DNA of 12,571 nt from Methylotenera_A sp031379885 (lineage in GTDB: Bacteria > Pseudomonadota > Gammaproteobacteria > Burkholderiales > Methylophilaceae): positions 1 through 12,571 of the forward strand of contig JANNFN010000027.1 of NCBI GenBank assembly GCA_031379885.1, given 5' to 3'. The notes beneath the pieces were generated by a model that saw nothing but the letters and a program-made list of their open reading frames with translations, had not been told where the DNA came from and did not search any database. The first letter of the stretch is position 1; each line of letters opens with the position of its first letter. Made by a program: the position numbers and the translations under genes. Shown here in pieces: positions 1-6,842 of this stretch.

Positions 1-352
1 TGCTCAACGAAAGCTTCTCTGAAAGGGCTGCTCGAACTATTTGATGTGGTGAAGGATAAATATATTTGGTTATGGTATTTTTTTATTCTATAAGTAAACT
101 TTAGACGATAAAAATCGAAAACAATGAACGATGTCTCAATAAGTAAAAACAGCAATACTAGAATTATAAAGGTTGTATTCACGTAATATATTAATATGCA
201 TATAAGCTTTATTTATTTTAGCTCTAATTGATTCAATTCTTCAATACAAATCTGAATATGTTTTTTTGACAATGCTGATGTTTGCGTTAATTTACCTACC
301 ACGTGCTAAAATTTGCAAACGACAAGATCAGAAGTAAATAAGGCGTACTCCA
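1..352. other. AT-rich upstream region, possible 3' end of a truncated gene
   Basis: No complete gene is visible. Frame 1 is open from the window edge to a TAA at 91-93 (30 codons, ending in an aromatic run WLWYFFIL), and frame 3 is open to a TGA at 42-44. Either could be the C-terminus of a gene cut off by the window, and the sequence does not let me choose. From about 94 to 260 the DNA is very AT-rich without convincing hairpins or repeats. The last 90 bases hold the candidate promoter of the CorA-like gene. Confidence 0.35.
266..293 (+). promoter_or_regulatory. Candidate sigma70 promoter of the CorA-like gene
   Basis: A perfect -35 hexamer TTGACA (266-271) is followed after 16 bases by TAATTT (288-293) as -10. 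Transcription would start near 300, giving a leader of about 50 bases before the ATG at 353. The -35 is convincing and the -10 is mediocre. Confidence 0.45.
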
Positions 353-1678
353 ATGAGTGATCTCGAAAATATTAAAGCAGATTTAGAAAATATAAAAAAT
401 TTACTTGCTAAGCAAAAACTAGTTGAAACAATTGTTCATCGCCAAGATATGCCCAAACATGACTTGGTTGAATCGCTTATACATAGACAAAATTCTGTAG
501 AACTAGTGAAGCTATTAGATAAATTTAACAATCATACGATTGCAAGGATTCTTGAGGCCTTAAACGAAGAAGAAATTCATATCGTTTGGCATCATGTAAG
601 CGAGATACGCAAAGAAGAGGTTCTGCTAGAAATTTCAGATTCTGTTCGTGTTGAGTTAGTAGCTGAGCCAAAGCAAAAAAGTCAAATTATGGTTATTCGT
701 GTATTTGACCTTCATGAAGGGCGTTTAAGACAAATCCCAATTTATTCTCGAGAAGATCTTGCTGAAGCTAAGCCTATATGGGTTGATTTAGTTGCGCCTG
801 AAGAAGTTCAATTAGCTTGGGCTAGAGAAATTTTTGGTGTTCATCTACCAGATCCAAGTGAACTCACTGACTTAGAAACCAGTGCACGGTTTTATGTCGA
901 AGATAGTGGTGAAGTACATCTACATTCTGACTTTCTCTTAGATCGAGATGATGAATCGCGAAATGTTGCAGTAGCACTAATACTGAATGAAGGAACATTG
1001 TTTTCAGTTCGATCTGAAGAATTACCCGTATTCCGTTTACAAAGATTGAGAGCAAAAGCTCAAGCAGGATATGTATCTGAGGCAAAAGATGTTTTACTTG
1101 ATCTTTACGCTGCAGATGTTGAGTACTCTGCTAATGCGCTTGAAGATGTATATGCTCGATTAGAAAATGTAGGTAAACAAGTTTTTAGGTCTCATATTAC
1201 TAACATTGCTGCAGCTAGAATTCTAACAACCATTTCAGAAGAGGAAGACCTCAATGGGCGAATTCGTCGTAATGTTTTAGATACGAGAAATGCGCTTTCA
1301 TTTTTAATGCGTGCAAAGCTTCTTTCAAGCACCCAACATGATGATGCTCGTGAGATTCTCAGAGATATAGATTCACTTGATGGACATACCTCATTTTTAT
1401 TCAATAAAATCAATTTCCAAATGGATGCTACAGTAGGTTTCCTTAATGTTAACCAGAACGTTGACTTAAAGAGATTGACTATTATTAGCGTTGTATTTAT
1501 GCCCGTTAACATCATAGCCGGCATAGGTGGTATGTCTGAGTTTTCAATGATGACTACAGGCATTCCATGGCAAATTGCTTATGGTTCTTTCATTCTAGTG
1601 ATGTTAGCTATCGGTACCTTAACTTTCTTAGGACTGAGATCACTAGAAAACAGTAAAATTAGAAACCAGCGTCAATAG
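353..1678 (+). CDS. CorA-family divalent cation transporter with MgtE-N-like N-terminal domain and GMS motif
   Basis: A 441-residue protein of the CorA-like 2-TM family, expected to be a homo-oligomeric inner-membrane Mg2+ or related divalent-cation channel. Residues 1-31 are a short helical, possibly coiled-coil start. Residues about 38-103 resemble the MgtE intracellular N domain (repeated short Leu/Glu helices). Residues about 112-370 form the CorA-type cytoplasmic domain and long stalk helix. Two C-terminal membrane helices lie at about 372-392 and 408-429, with a short basic tail. The signature loop between them reads GGMSEF at 392-397, so the canonical GMN is GMS (393-395). A nine-residue near-repeat occurs early: LVETIVHRQ (23-31) and LVESLIHRQ (38-46). 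AAGG at 340-343, nine bases upstream, supports this ATG. At least 11 arginine codons are AGA and two AGG, unlike the minus-strand genes, which suggests different ancestry. I recall betaproteobacterial proteins of this architecture. The transported ion is not certain. Confidence 0.85.
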   Translation: MSDLENIKADLENIKNLLAKQKLVETIVHRQDMPKHDLVESLIHRQNSVELVKLLDKFNNHTIARILEALNEEEIHIVWHHVSEIRKEEVLLEISDSVRVELVAEPKQKSQIMVIRVFDLHEGRLRQIPIYSREDLAEAKPIWVDLVAPEEVQLAWAREIFGVHLPDPSELTDLETSARFYVEDSGEVHLHSDFLLDRDDESRNVAVALILNEGTLFSVRSEELPVFRLQRLRAKAQAGYVSEAKDVLLDLYAADVEYSANALEDVYARLENVGKQVFRSHITNIAAARILTTISEEEDLNGRIRRNVLDTRNALSFLMRAKLLSSTQHDDAREILRDIDSLDGHTSFLFNKINFQMDATVGFLNVNQNVDLKRLTIISVVFMPVNIIAGIGGMSEFSMMTTGIPWQIAYGSFILVMLAIGTLTFLGLRSLENSKIRNQRQ

Positions 1679-1944
1679 ATTAGAAAGCATTAAATTCCAA
1701 TTAATTCTAGTCATTCAACAGTCATGCTTAACTGCTAGGTGTGGTGGATACAAATTACATTTAATTCTTTTGCCTTTAAGCAACAGTTCTTTATTAACAT
1801 TAATTGAAAACCTATGAGTTTTGATTAAATGAACGACAGGAATTGGCCGAAAGAAGTCATATAAATATATTAAACGTGACAATTCTGACGAGTGTTAGCG
1901 AGTGAGGGCGAGTAAATAACGTTAAAAATCAATTAGATATAACA

Positions 1945-1989
1945 ACTTTTAATCCGTTTGTCCTAGGTTCAATCCACGCATACCTACCA
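1945..1989 (+). pseudogene. Decayed tRNA-Lys 3' half (likely attachment-site scar)
   Basis: The segment aligns with the 3' half of a tRNA-Lys(TTT). It has the anticodon loop CTTTTAA, a 3' anticodon arm ATCCG, GTC of the variable loop, AGGTTC-AATCC of the T arm, and ends ACCA. Against the E. coli tRNA-Lys sequence from memory I count about 33 matches over 46 columns. One T-loop base is missing, and the T-stem 3' side and acceptor no longer pair. No 5' half lies within tRNA distance, so it cannot make a tRNA. A 3' tRNA fragment is what integrase-mediated insertion leaves at the distal end of an island. Confidence 0.6.
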
Positions 1990-1994
1990 ATACC

Positions 1995-2030
1995 AAAGTG
2001 GCTTAATAGAGTTAAGCTACTTTATTTTTC
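1995..2030 (+). terminator. Intrinsic terminator after the tRNA-Lys remnant
   Basis: A 12-bp stem with one G-U pair (1995-2006 with 2012-2023), a five-base loop TAGAG, then ATTTTT. It starts six bases after the ACCA of the tRNA fragment, the usual place for the terminator of a tRNA gene. This suggests the fragment and terminator were once the natural end of a tRNA-Lys transcription unit. Confidence 0.75.
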
Positions 2031-2404
2031 CACAAATGAGATTTCGAGAAATTTAGGTTCTCTTGTTGGGCTTCTTTTTGCCTATGAGATAATTTAAACT
2101 TAGATTTATGTGGCCGCTTTAGAGTAATTGGCTTGTATGTAAGCCGCTAAAATGTACAAAATCAGGTTAATTACTTTTGTTTCAATGCTGACTATAACTT
2201 AAAGTTTCAAAAACTTTAAAAATCCGCGCGCGAGGTAGATAAACCGTAGATATGACATTGTCTTAGAAACTGTATACGTCATTATGGCATTGCCATATTT
2301 CAACCATGGAGCCTATGCTTCGCTGTAACAGATGTTATTTGTAGCCTAGAAGCGATAACATGCCAACTCTATACAATAGAGGATAAGAGGCTTCCGATTT
2401 CTGT

Positions 2405-2423
2405 GGTAGCACATAGGTAGCAC
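2405..2423. repeat. Short direct repeat GGTAGCAC x2
   Basis: GGTAGCAC occurs at 2405-2412 and 2416-2423, an 11-bp period (about one helical turn), just beyond the tRNA-Arg terminator. The periodicity fits a protein-binding pair such as integrase arm sites, but with two short copies chance is also possible. Confidence 0.3.
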
Positions 2424-2426
2424 GAT

Positions 2427-2462
2427 AAAAACAAAAGGGGTTAGCAGCGAAGCTAACCCCTT
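2427..2462 (-). terminator. Intrinsic terminator of the tRNA-Ser/tRNA-Arg unit
   Basis: A perfect 11-bp GC-rich stem (2435-2445 with 2452-2462) closes a six-base loop AGCGAA (2446-2451). Read on the minus strand, it is followed by a T-rich tail (TTGTTTTT, 2434-2427). It begins nine bases after the CCA end of tRNA-Arg, so it ends that transcription unit. Confidence 0.88.
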
Positions 2463-2470
2463 GATTTATA

Positions 2471-2547
2471 TGGTGCGCCCAAAGAGATTCGAACTCCTGA
2501 CCCCTTGGTTCGTAGCCAAGTACTCTATCCAGCTGAGCTATGGGCGC
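2471..2547 (-). tRNA. tRNA-Arg (anticodon ACG)
   Basis: The reverse complement folds as a full cloverleaf. The acceptor GCGCCCA (2547-2541) pairs with TGGGCGC (2481-2475), followed by discriminator A and encoded CCA (2473-2471). The anticodon stem CTTGG/CCAAG encloses the loop CTACGAA, with anticodon ACG at 2513-2511. The T arm contains GTTCGAATC. ACG is normally deaminated to ICG by TadA and reads CGU/CGC/CGA. It lies 46 bases downstream of tRNA-Ser, probably on the same transcript. Confidence 0.97.
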
Positions 2548-2593
2548 ATGCGCAGTATTATACGCGAAACAGCATGTTTCTTAAAGTTAAAAC

Positions 2594-2687
2594 TGGCGGA
2601 GAGCGAGGGATTCGAACCCTCGATACAGATTTAAGCCCGTATGCTTCCTTAGCAGGGAAGTGCCTTCGACCACTCGGCCAGCTCTCC
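2594..2687 (-). tRNA. tRNA-Ser (anticodon GCT)
   Basis: A class II tRNA of 94 bases with a long variable arm. The acceptor GGAGAGC (5' end at 2687) pairs with GCTCTCC (2604-2598), followed by discriminator G and encoded CCA (2596-2594). The anticodon stem CTTCC/GGAAG holds the loop CTGCTAA, with anticodon GCT at 2653-2651, which reads AGC/AGU codons. It is the first gene of a two-tRNA unit with its own promoter upstream. Confidence 0.97.
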
Positions 2688-2722
2688 GTTTTATTCAAAT
2701 TACGCTTTATTGCAAGGGCGCG

Positions 2723-2751
2723 ATATTACTTGATTTGCCTTTATAAATCAA
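2723..2751 (-). promoter_or_regulatory. Promoter of the tRNA-Ser/tRNA-Arg unit
   Basis: On the minus strand TTGATT (2751-2746), a 17-base spacer and TAATAT (2728-2723) make a strong sigma70-type promoter. They are followed immediately by the GC-rich discriminator CGCGCCC. Such discriminators are typical of stringently controlled stable-RNA promoters. The start would be near 2716, about 29 bases before tRNA-Ser. Confidence 0.75.
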
Positions 2752-2776
2752 TTAAAACTAAGCCAATTAAGGCTTA
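2752..2776 (-). terminator. Weak terminator-like hairpin at the end of lysC
   Basis: TAAGCC (2759-2764) pairs with GGCTTA (2771-2776) around a six-base AT loop. On the minus strand the stem starts at the lysC stop codon and is followed by GTTTTAATT. With only six base pairs and a short T-tract it is probably leaky, so part of the tRNA transcription may come from the lysC message. Confidence 0.4.
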
Positions 2777-4006
2777 AGCGTCTTCCAGTTCAAATGCTTT
2801 GTGCAATACGCGGACTGCAAGTTCCATATATTTTTCTTCTATTACCACGGCAATTTTAATTTCGCTGGTGGAAATCATTTGTATGTTGATGCCTTCTTCG
2901 GCCAGCGTACGGAACATTTGGCTGGCAATGCCGACATGGGAGCGCATACCCACACCAACCACAGATACTTTAGCAATTCTGTCATCGCCAATAATTTCGC
3001 GTGCTTTAATTATGCCTTGCACTTTATCGCGCAAAATACCTAAGGCTTTATTCATCTCATTTTTATGCACAGTGAAGGTAAAGTCGGTAGCGCCATCTGC
3101 ACCTGTGTTTTGAATAATCATATCGACGTCAATATTGGCATCGGCGATTGGACCTAATATTTGGTAGGCAATGCCTGGTGTATCTGGTACGCCTAGTACG
3201 GTTATTTTTGCTTCATCGCGGTTAAACGCAATGCCTGAAATAATAGGTTCTTCCATGTTGCTATCCTTGTCATCTTCAAATGTAATCAGCGTGCCATCAC
3301 CTTCGTCTTCAAAGCTTGAGAGCACACGTAACTTAACTTTATATTTACCCGCAAACTCTACTGAGCGAATTTGTAATACTTTGCTGCCTTGGCTGGCGAG
3401 TTCCAGCATTTCTTCAAAAGTGATTTTGTCTAAACGACGCGCTTCAGGTACTACGCGTGGGTCGGTCGTGTAAACGCCATCTACATCGGTGTAGATTTGG
3501 CACTCTTCAGCTTTAAGTGCAGCTGCTAGCGCAACACCTGTTGTATCAGAGCCGCCACGGCCAAGTGTGGTAATGTTGCCGAATTCATCGGCACCCTGAA
3601 AGCCAGCCACTACGACCACATAGCCGTCATTCAAATCTTGCTTAATGTTGTGGTCGTCAATATCTAAAATCCGTGCTTTAGTAAAGGCGTCATTGGTTAG
3701 AATTTTAACTTGAGCGCCAGTATAGCTTTTGGCTTTAATGCCAAGCTCCATCAGCGCCAGTGCGGTCAAACCAATGGTTACTTGTTCGCCTGTAGAAATC
3801 ATCACATCCAACTCGCGCGGGTCAGGTTCTGGCATAATTTCTTTAGCTAGGGCTATCAAGCGATTGGTTTCACCAGACATAGCCGAAACCACCACCACAA
3901 TTTGATGCCCCATCGCCTTATAACGTGCTACACGTCTAGCAACATTGCGGATCCTGTCAGGATTCGCAACAGAGGTACCGCCGTATTTTTGTACAATTAA
4001 TGCCAT
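2774..4006 (-). CDS. lysC: Aspartate kinase (aspartokinase)
   Basis: Phosphorylates L-aspartate with ATP, the first step toward lysine, threonine, methionine and diaminopimelate. The cytoplasmic protein has 410 residues, the usual length of a monofunctional feedback-regulated aspartokinase. The kinase domain spans about 2-230, with KYGGTS at 7-12, the nucleotide-site run TLGRGGSD at 147-154 and YTDVDGVYTTDPR at 172-184. Two ACT domains (about 262-330 and 344-408) bind the feedback amino acids; IISTS-type contacts are seen in QMISTSE (376-382). The ATG has AGAG six bases upstream. The start lies 23 bases after the alaS stop, so the two are probably co-transcribed. An internal ATG at codon 251, with its own Shine-Dalgarno sequence, may give a separate regulatory subunit (listed separately). 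The stop codon lies inside a small hairpin. Confidence 0.97.
   Translation of the reverse strand: MALIVQKYGGTSVANPDRIRNVARRVARYKAMGHQIVVVVSAMSGETNRLIALAKEIMPEPDPRELDVMISTGEQVTIGLTALALMELGIKAKSYTGAQVKILTNDAFTKARILDIDDHNIKQDLNDGYVVVVAGFQGADEFGNITTLGRGGSDTTGVALAAALKAEECQIYTDVDGVYTTDPRVVPEARRLDKITFEEMLELASQGSKVLQIRSVEFAGKYKVKLRVLSSFEDEGDGTLITFEDDKDSNMEEPIISGIAFNRDEAKITVLGVPDTPGIAYQILGPIADANIDVDMIIQNTGADGATDFTFTVHKNEMNKALGILRDKVQGIIKAREIIGDDRIAKVSVVGVGMRSHVGIASQMFRTLAEEGINIQMISTSEIKIAVVIEEKYMELAVRVLHKAFELEDA
3254..3268 (-). promoter_or_regulatory. Internal ribosome-binding site and ATG for a possible LysC beta subunit
   Basis: On the minus strand AAGGA (3268-3264), a seven-base spacer and ATG (3256-3254) lie in frame inside lysC at Met251, with the protein continuing MEEPIISGIA. 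A product from here would be 160 residues consisting only of the two ACT domains. In Corynebacterium glutamicum and Bacillus subtilis aspartokinase II, the beta subunit starts from an internal codon at the equivalent linker. Use of this start here is inferred. Confidence 0.55.
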
Positions 4007-4029
4007 TTTTTACTCTTAAAAATTACTTG

Positions 4030-6738
4030 TTAAAGTTTACTACTTACCCAGTCTTTTACACTAGCAAGCGCTTTGGGCAATTGGCTTGCATCGGTACCGC
4101 CCGCCATCGCCATATCGGGCTTGCCCCCACCCTTGCCGCCCACTTGTGATGCAACGTGATTGACTAAATCGCCGGCTTTTAGTTTTGCAATTAAATCTTG
4201 CGTTACACCAGCGGCCAAGCTTACTTTGCCATCATTCACGCTGGCAAGCACAATTGCGGCGGTTTTCAGCTTGTCTTTCAGTTTATCCATAGTTTCACGC
4301 AGGGCATTGGCATCAGCGCCTTCCAGCGTAGCTGCAAGCACCTTTACACCATTGATGTCTACTGCTTGCGCAGTTAAATCGTCACCTTGGCTACTTGCCA
4401 GTTTAGATTTTAAACGGGCTAATTCTTTTTCAAGTGTTTTTGCATGGTCAGATAATTGTGCAACCTTGTTAGCAAGCTCGCCAGTAGGCGCTTTCAGCTC
4501 GCTCGCTAATTGTGTAATCAGTGCTTGTTGCGCGTTAATAAGCTTCAACGCGCCATTGCCAGTGGTTGCCTCAACGCGGCGTACACCAGCAGCCACGCCA
4601 CTTTCAGCATATATTTTAAATAGCCCAATGTCGCCTGTACGGCTTACATGTGTACCACCACAAAGTTCTGTGGTGCTACCAATATCGAGTACGCGCACAA
4701 TATCACCATATTTTTCACCAAACAGCATCATTGCGCCAGTTGTTTTAGCTTCTTCTATGCCCATTAATCTGGCTTGGGTTGCAGCGTTATTTAAAATTTC
4801 CGCATTCACAATCGCTTCCACACGCGATATTTCAGCAGCAGTCATTGAGTCATTATGCGCAAAGTCAAAACGCGTTTTTTCGGTATCAACTAAGCTACCT
4901 TTTTGTTGCACATGCTCACCCAAAACTTCGCGCAGTGCTTTGTGCATGAGGTGTGTCGCAGAATGGTTGCGCATGCTTGCCGCGCGTGAAGCCATGTCTA
5001 CACTGGCTTTTACGGTATCGCCCACATTCAGTGTACCAGTTTTTAAAACACCATGATGGCCAAACACCGCCGCTTGGATTTTCTGAGTATCTTCCACTTC
5101 AAAAATACCGTTGTCAGATTTCAACACACCGTTATCACCAATTTGCCCGCCAGATTCCGCATAAAACGGTGTAATATCCAAAACAACGATGCCCTGATCG
5201 CCTTCATCCATGCGGCTTACGGGCGTGCTATTTTTATAAAGCGCAAGTACTTTTGCAGTCGTTTCAAGCGTTTCATAGCCTTTAAAGTCTGTACTTGCAC
5301 CGCTATATTCAACATTGGTTGCGCCTTTAAACTTACCTGCGGCACGCGCTTGGTCTTTTTGGCGCGCCATGGCAGTGTCAAATGATGTGATATCAACTGC
5401 TAAAGTGCCAAGCGACCCTCTGGCTTCTATTCCAGTTAGTTGAACTGTTACATCTCTAGAAGCTGCTGCATGCTCGCGACATATGTCAGCAGTTAAATCA
5501 AATGGAAAGCCATAGGTGTCGTGTAGTTTGAAAGCTGTTTCACCATTGAATATGGTTGCGCCTGTTTTTTTCATTTCTGCTAATTCAGCTTCTACGATTT
5601 TCATGCCATTTTCAATGGTTTCAAAAAAGCGATCTTCTTCCTGCTTCAGCGTATTTGTAATGCGTGCTTGTTCCGTTTTAAGCTCTGGATAGGCCTGACC
5701 CATTTCACCCACTAAATCGGCCACCATATTATGGAAGAAGGCTTTTCGCACACCTAATTTATAGCCATGACGAATGGCGCGGCGGATAATACGGCGCAGC
5801 ACGTAGCCGCGACCTTCGTTGCCCGGAATCACAGCGTCAGCGATTAAGAAGGAACAGGCGCGGATATGGTCAGCCAATACTTTTAGCGAAGGGCTGGTTA
5901 AATCGGTCGTTTTGGTTTCGCGCGCAGCAGCGACGATTAAAGTGGTGAAAATATCAATTTCGTAATTAGCATGCACATGCTGCAACACGGCGGCGATTCG
6001 CTCTAGGCCCATGCCAGTATCCACGCTGGGTTTGGGTAATTTGTGCATTACGCCCGCTTCGTCGCGGTTAAACTGCATGAACACATTATTCCAAATCTCG
6101 ATAAAGCGGTCGCCATCTTCATCAGGGCTGCCTGGCGGGCCGCCTGGAATGTGGTCACCGTGGTCGTAGAAAATTTCGGTACACGGGCCGCATGGACCGG
6201 TGTCGCCCATCATCCAGAAGTTATCTGATGCGTAGCGTGCGCCTTTATTGTCACCGATGCGAATAATGCGCTCTTTGGGGATGCCTATTTTTTGATGCCA
6301 GATGTCGTAAGCTTCGTCATCGTCGGCATAAACGGTGACTGTTAATTTGTCTTTTGGCAACTTGAATACGTCGGTGAGCAATTCCCACGCGTAGCTAATT
6401 GCATCTTGTTTAAAGTAATCGCCAAAGCTAAAATTACCCAACATTTCAAAGAACGTGTGATGGCGCGCGGTGTAGCCAACGTTTTCTAAATCGTTATGTT
6501 TACCGCCTGCGCGCACGCATTTTTGGCTAGAAGCGGCGCGGGTGTAAGGCCGTTTATCAAAGCCTAAAAACACATCTTTAAATTGGTTCATGCCCGCGTT
6601 GGTGAACAGCAGGGTAGGGTCGCCATGCGGCACTAATGACGAAGATCCAACGATTTGATGGCCTTTGGAGGCAAAAAAGTCGAGAAATGCTTGGCGGATT
6701 TCGTTGCTTGAAGGATTTGTGCTTAATTTAATTGTCAT
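4030..6738 (-). CDS. alaS: Alanyl-tRNA synthetase
   Basis: Charges tRNA-Ala with alanine and clears mis-charged Ser/Gly. The 902-residue protein is complete, somewhat longer than the roughly 876 of E. coli. The class II catalytic core lies at about 10-250 (ARHHTFFEMLGNFSFGDYF from 91, CGPCTEI at 183-189, GMGLERIA at 242-249). A helical tRNA-recognition region runs to about 470. The editing domain carries the zinc site H592/H596 (HSATH) and C693/H697 (CGGTH). The C-terminal region has a coiled segment (755-785) and GGKGGGKPD at 867-875. Compared with E. coli, about 21 extra residues sit at 424-444, rich in rare codons. There is no clear Shine-Dalgarno before the ATG, but a perfect palindrome GTATTTAATAC (6747-6757) lies just upstream. 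E. coli AlaRS represses its own gene through a palindrome, so autoregulation is conceivable. It is separated from recX by 104 bases holding a repeat element, and followed closely by lysC. Confidence 0.98.
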   Translation of the reverse strand: MTIKLSTNPSSNEIRQAFLDFFASKGHQIVGSSSLVPHGDPTLLFTNAGMNQFKDVFLGFDKRPYTRAASSQKCVRAGGKHNDLENVGYTARHHTFFEMLGNFSFGDYFKQDAISYAWELLTDVFKLPKDKLTVTVYADDDEAYDIWHQKIGIPKERIIRIGDNKGARYASDNFWMMGDTGPCGPCTEIFYDHGDHIPGGPPGSPDEDGDRFIEIWNNVFMQFNRDEAGVMHKLPKPSVDTGMGLERIAAVLQHVHANYEIDIFTTLIVAAARETKTTDLTSPSLKVLADHIRACSFLIADAVIPGNEGRGYVLRRIIRRAIRHGYKLGVRKAFFHNMVADLVGEMGQAYPELKTEQARITNTLKQEEDRFFETIENGMKIVEAELAEMKKTGATIFNGETAFKLHDTYGFPFDLTADICREHAAASRDVTVQLTGIEARGSLGTLAVDITSFDTAMARQKDQARAAGKFKGATNVEYSGASTDFKGYETLETTAKVLALYKNSTPVSRMDEGDQGIVVLDITPFYAESGGQIGDNGVLKSDNGIFEVEDTQKIQAAVFGHHGVLKTGTLNVGDTVKASVDMASRAASMRNHSATHLMHKALREVLGEHVQQKGSLVDTEKTRFDFAHNDSMTAAEISRVEAIVNAEILNNAATQARLMGIEEAKTTGAMMLFGEKYGDIVRVLDIGSTTELCGGTHVSRTGDIGLFKIYAESGVAAGVRRVEATTGNGALKLINAQQALITQLASELKAPTGELANKVAQLSDHAKTLEKELARLKSKLASSQGDDLTAQAVDINGVKVLAATLEGADANALRETMDKLKDKLKTAAIVLASVNDGKVSLAAGVTQDLIAKLKAGDLVNHVASQVGGKGGGKPDMAMAGGTDASQLPKALASVKDWVSSKL

Positions 6739-6776
6739 CTATTTTTGTATTTAATACTTTTTGGCTAATTTTTTAG

Positions 6777-6812
6777 CCCCTCACCCCTTCCCCTCTCCCA
6801 CAGGGCGAGGGG
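6777..6812. repeat. C-rich palindromic intergenic repeat (REP-like)
   Basis: The recX-alaS gap holds a C-rich run, CCCCTC at 6777-6782 and CCCC at 6784-6787, leading into an imperfect palindrome. CCCCTCTCCC (6790-6799) faces GGGCGAGGGG (6803-6812) across ACA, with one mismatch. The pattern 'CCCTCACCCC..CCCTCTCCC..GGGAGAGGG' is familiar to me as a dispersed intergenic element in many proteobacteria. Next to it a second hairpin (6763-6768 with 6773-6778) has a four-base loop and no T-tract, so neither looks like a standard terminator. Confidence 0.6.
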
Positions 6813-6842
6813 TCGAATGTGTTGAACTTCGTCATTTATAGG

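Larger units (their letters stand above)
1679..2433. other. Long non-coding stretch between the CorA-like gene and the tRNA cluster
   Basis: There is no convincing coding region. It contains a tRNA-Lys 3' remnant and terminator (1945-2030, listed separately). It also has three short GAGT-containing repeats at about 1888-1914, a perfect hairpin with 9-bp stem and 3-base loop (2199-2207/2211-2219), a 6-bp hairpin (2283-2288/2292-2297), a 7-bp inverted repeat (2333-2339/2356-2362) and an 8-bp direct repeat (2405-2412 and 2416-2423). The segment 2031-2426 lies between two tRNA 3' ends that point at each other. Degenerate mobile DNA is the simplest explanation. A small RNA in 2190-2400 cannot be excluded. 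Confidence 0.5.

Noticed and set aside
1..93. 3' end of a coding sequence at the window edge
   Set aside because: Two frames are open at the edge and neither short tail is recognisable, so I describe it only as a possibility and do not call a gene.
1831..1866. Tiny reading frame MNDRNWPKEVI or remnant of a repeat in the CorA downstream region
   Set aside because: There are only 11 codons with an immediate upstream stop and no Shine-Dalgarno. It faintly recalls degenerate intergenic repeats but nothing can be supported.
1888..1914. GAGTG-type triple repeat, and similarity of GTTAGC to a tRNA D arm, as the 5' half of the tRNA-Lys
   Set aside because: The distance to the anticodon loop is about twice that in a tRNA and no acceptor strand is found, so no intact or split tRNA is supported.
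2505..2777. Plus-strand reading frame of 90 codons across the tRNAs
   Set aside because: It runs antisense over two clear tRNA genes and is a known type of spurious call on tRNA-Ser complements (the ERGIRTLDT pattern).
4160..5056. 298-codon plus-strand frame opposite alaS
   Set aside because: It lies entirely antisense to the confidently assigned alaS, and its Ser/Ala-rich composition is what the reverse of alanine/lysine codons gives.
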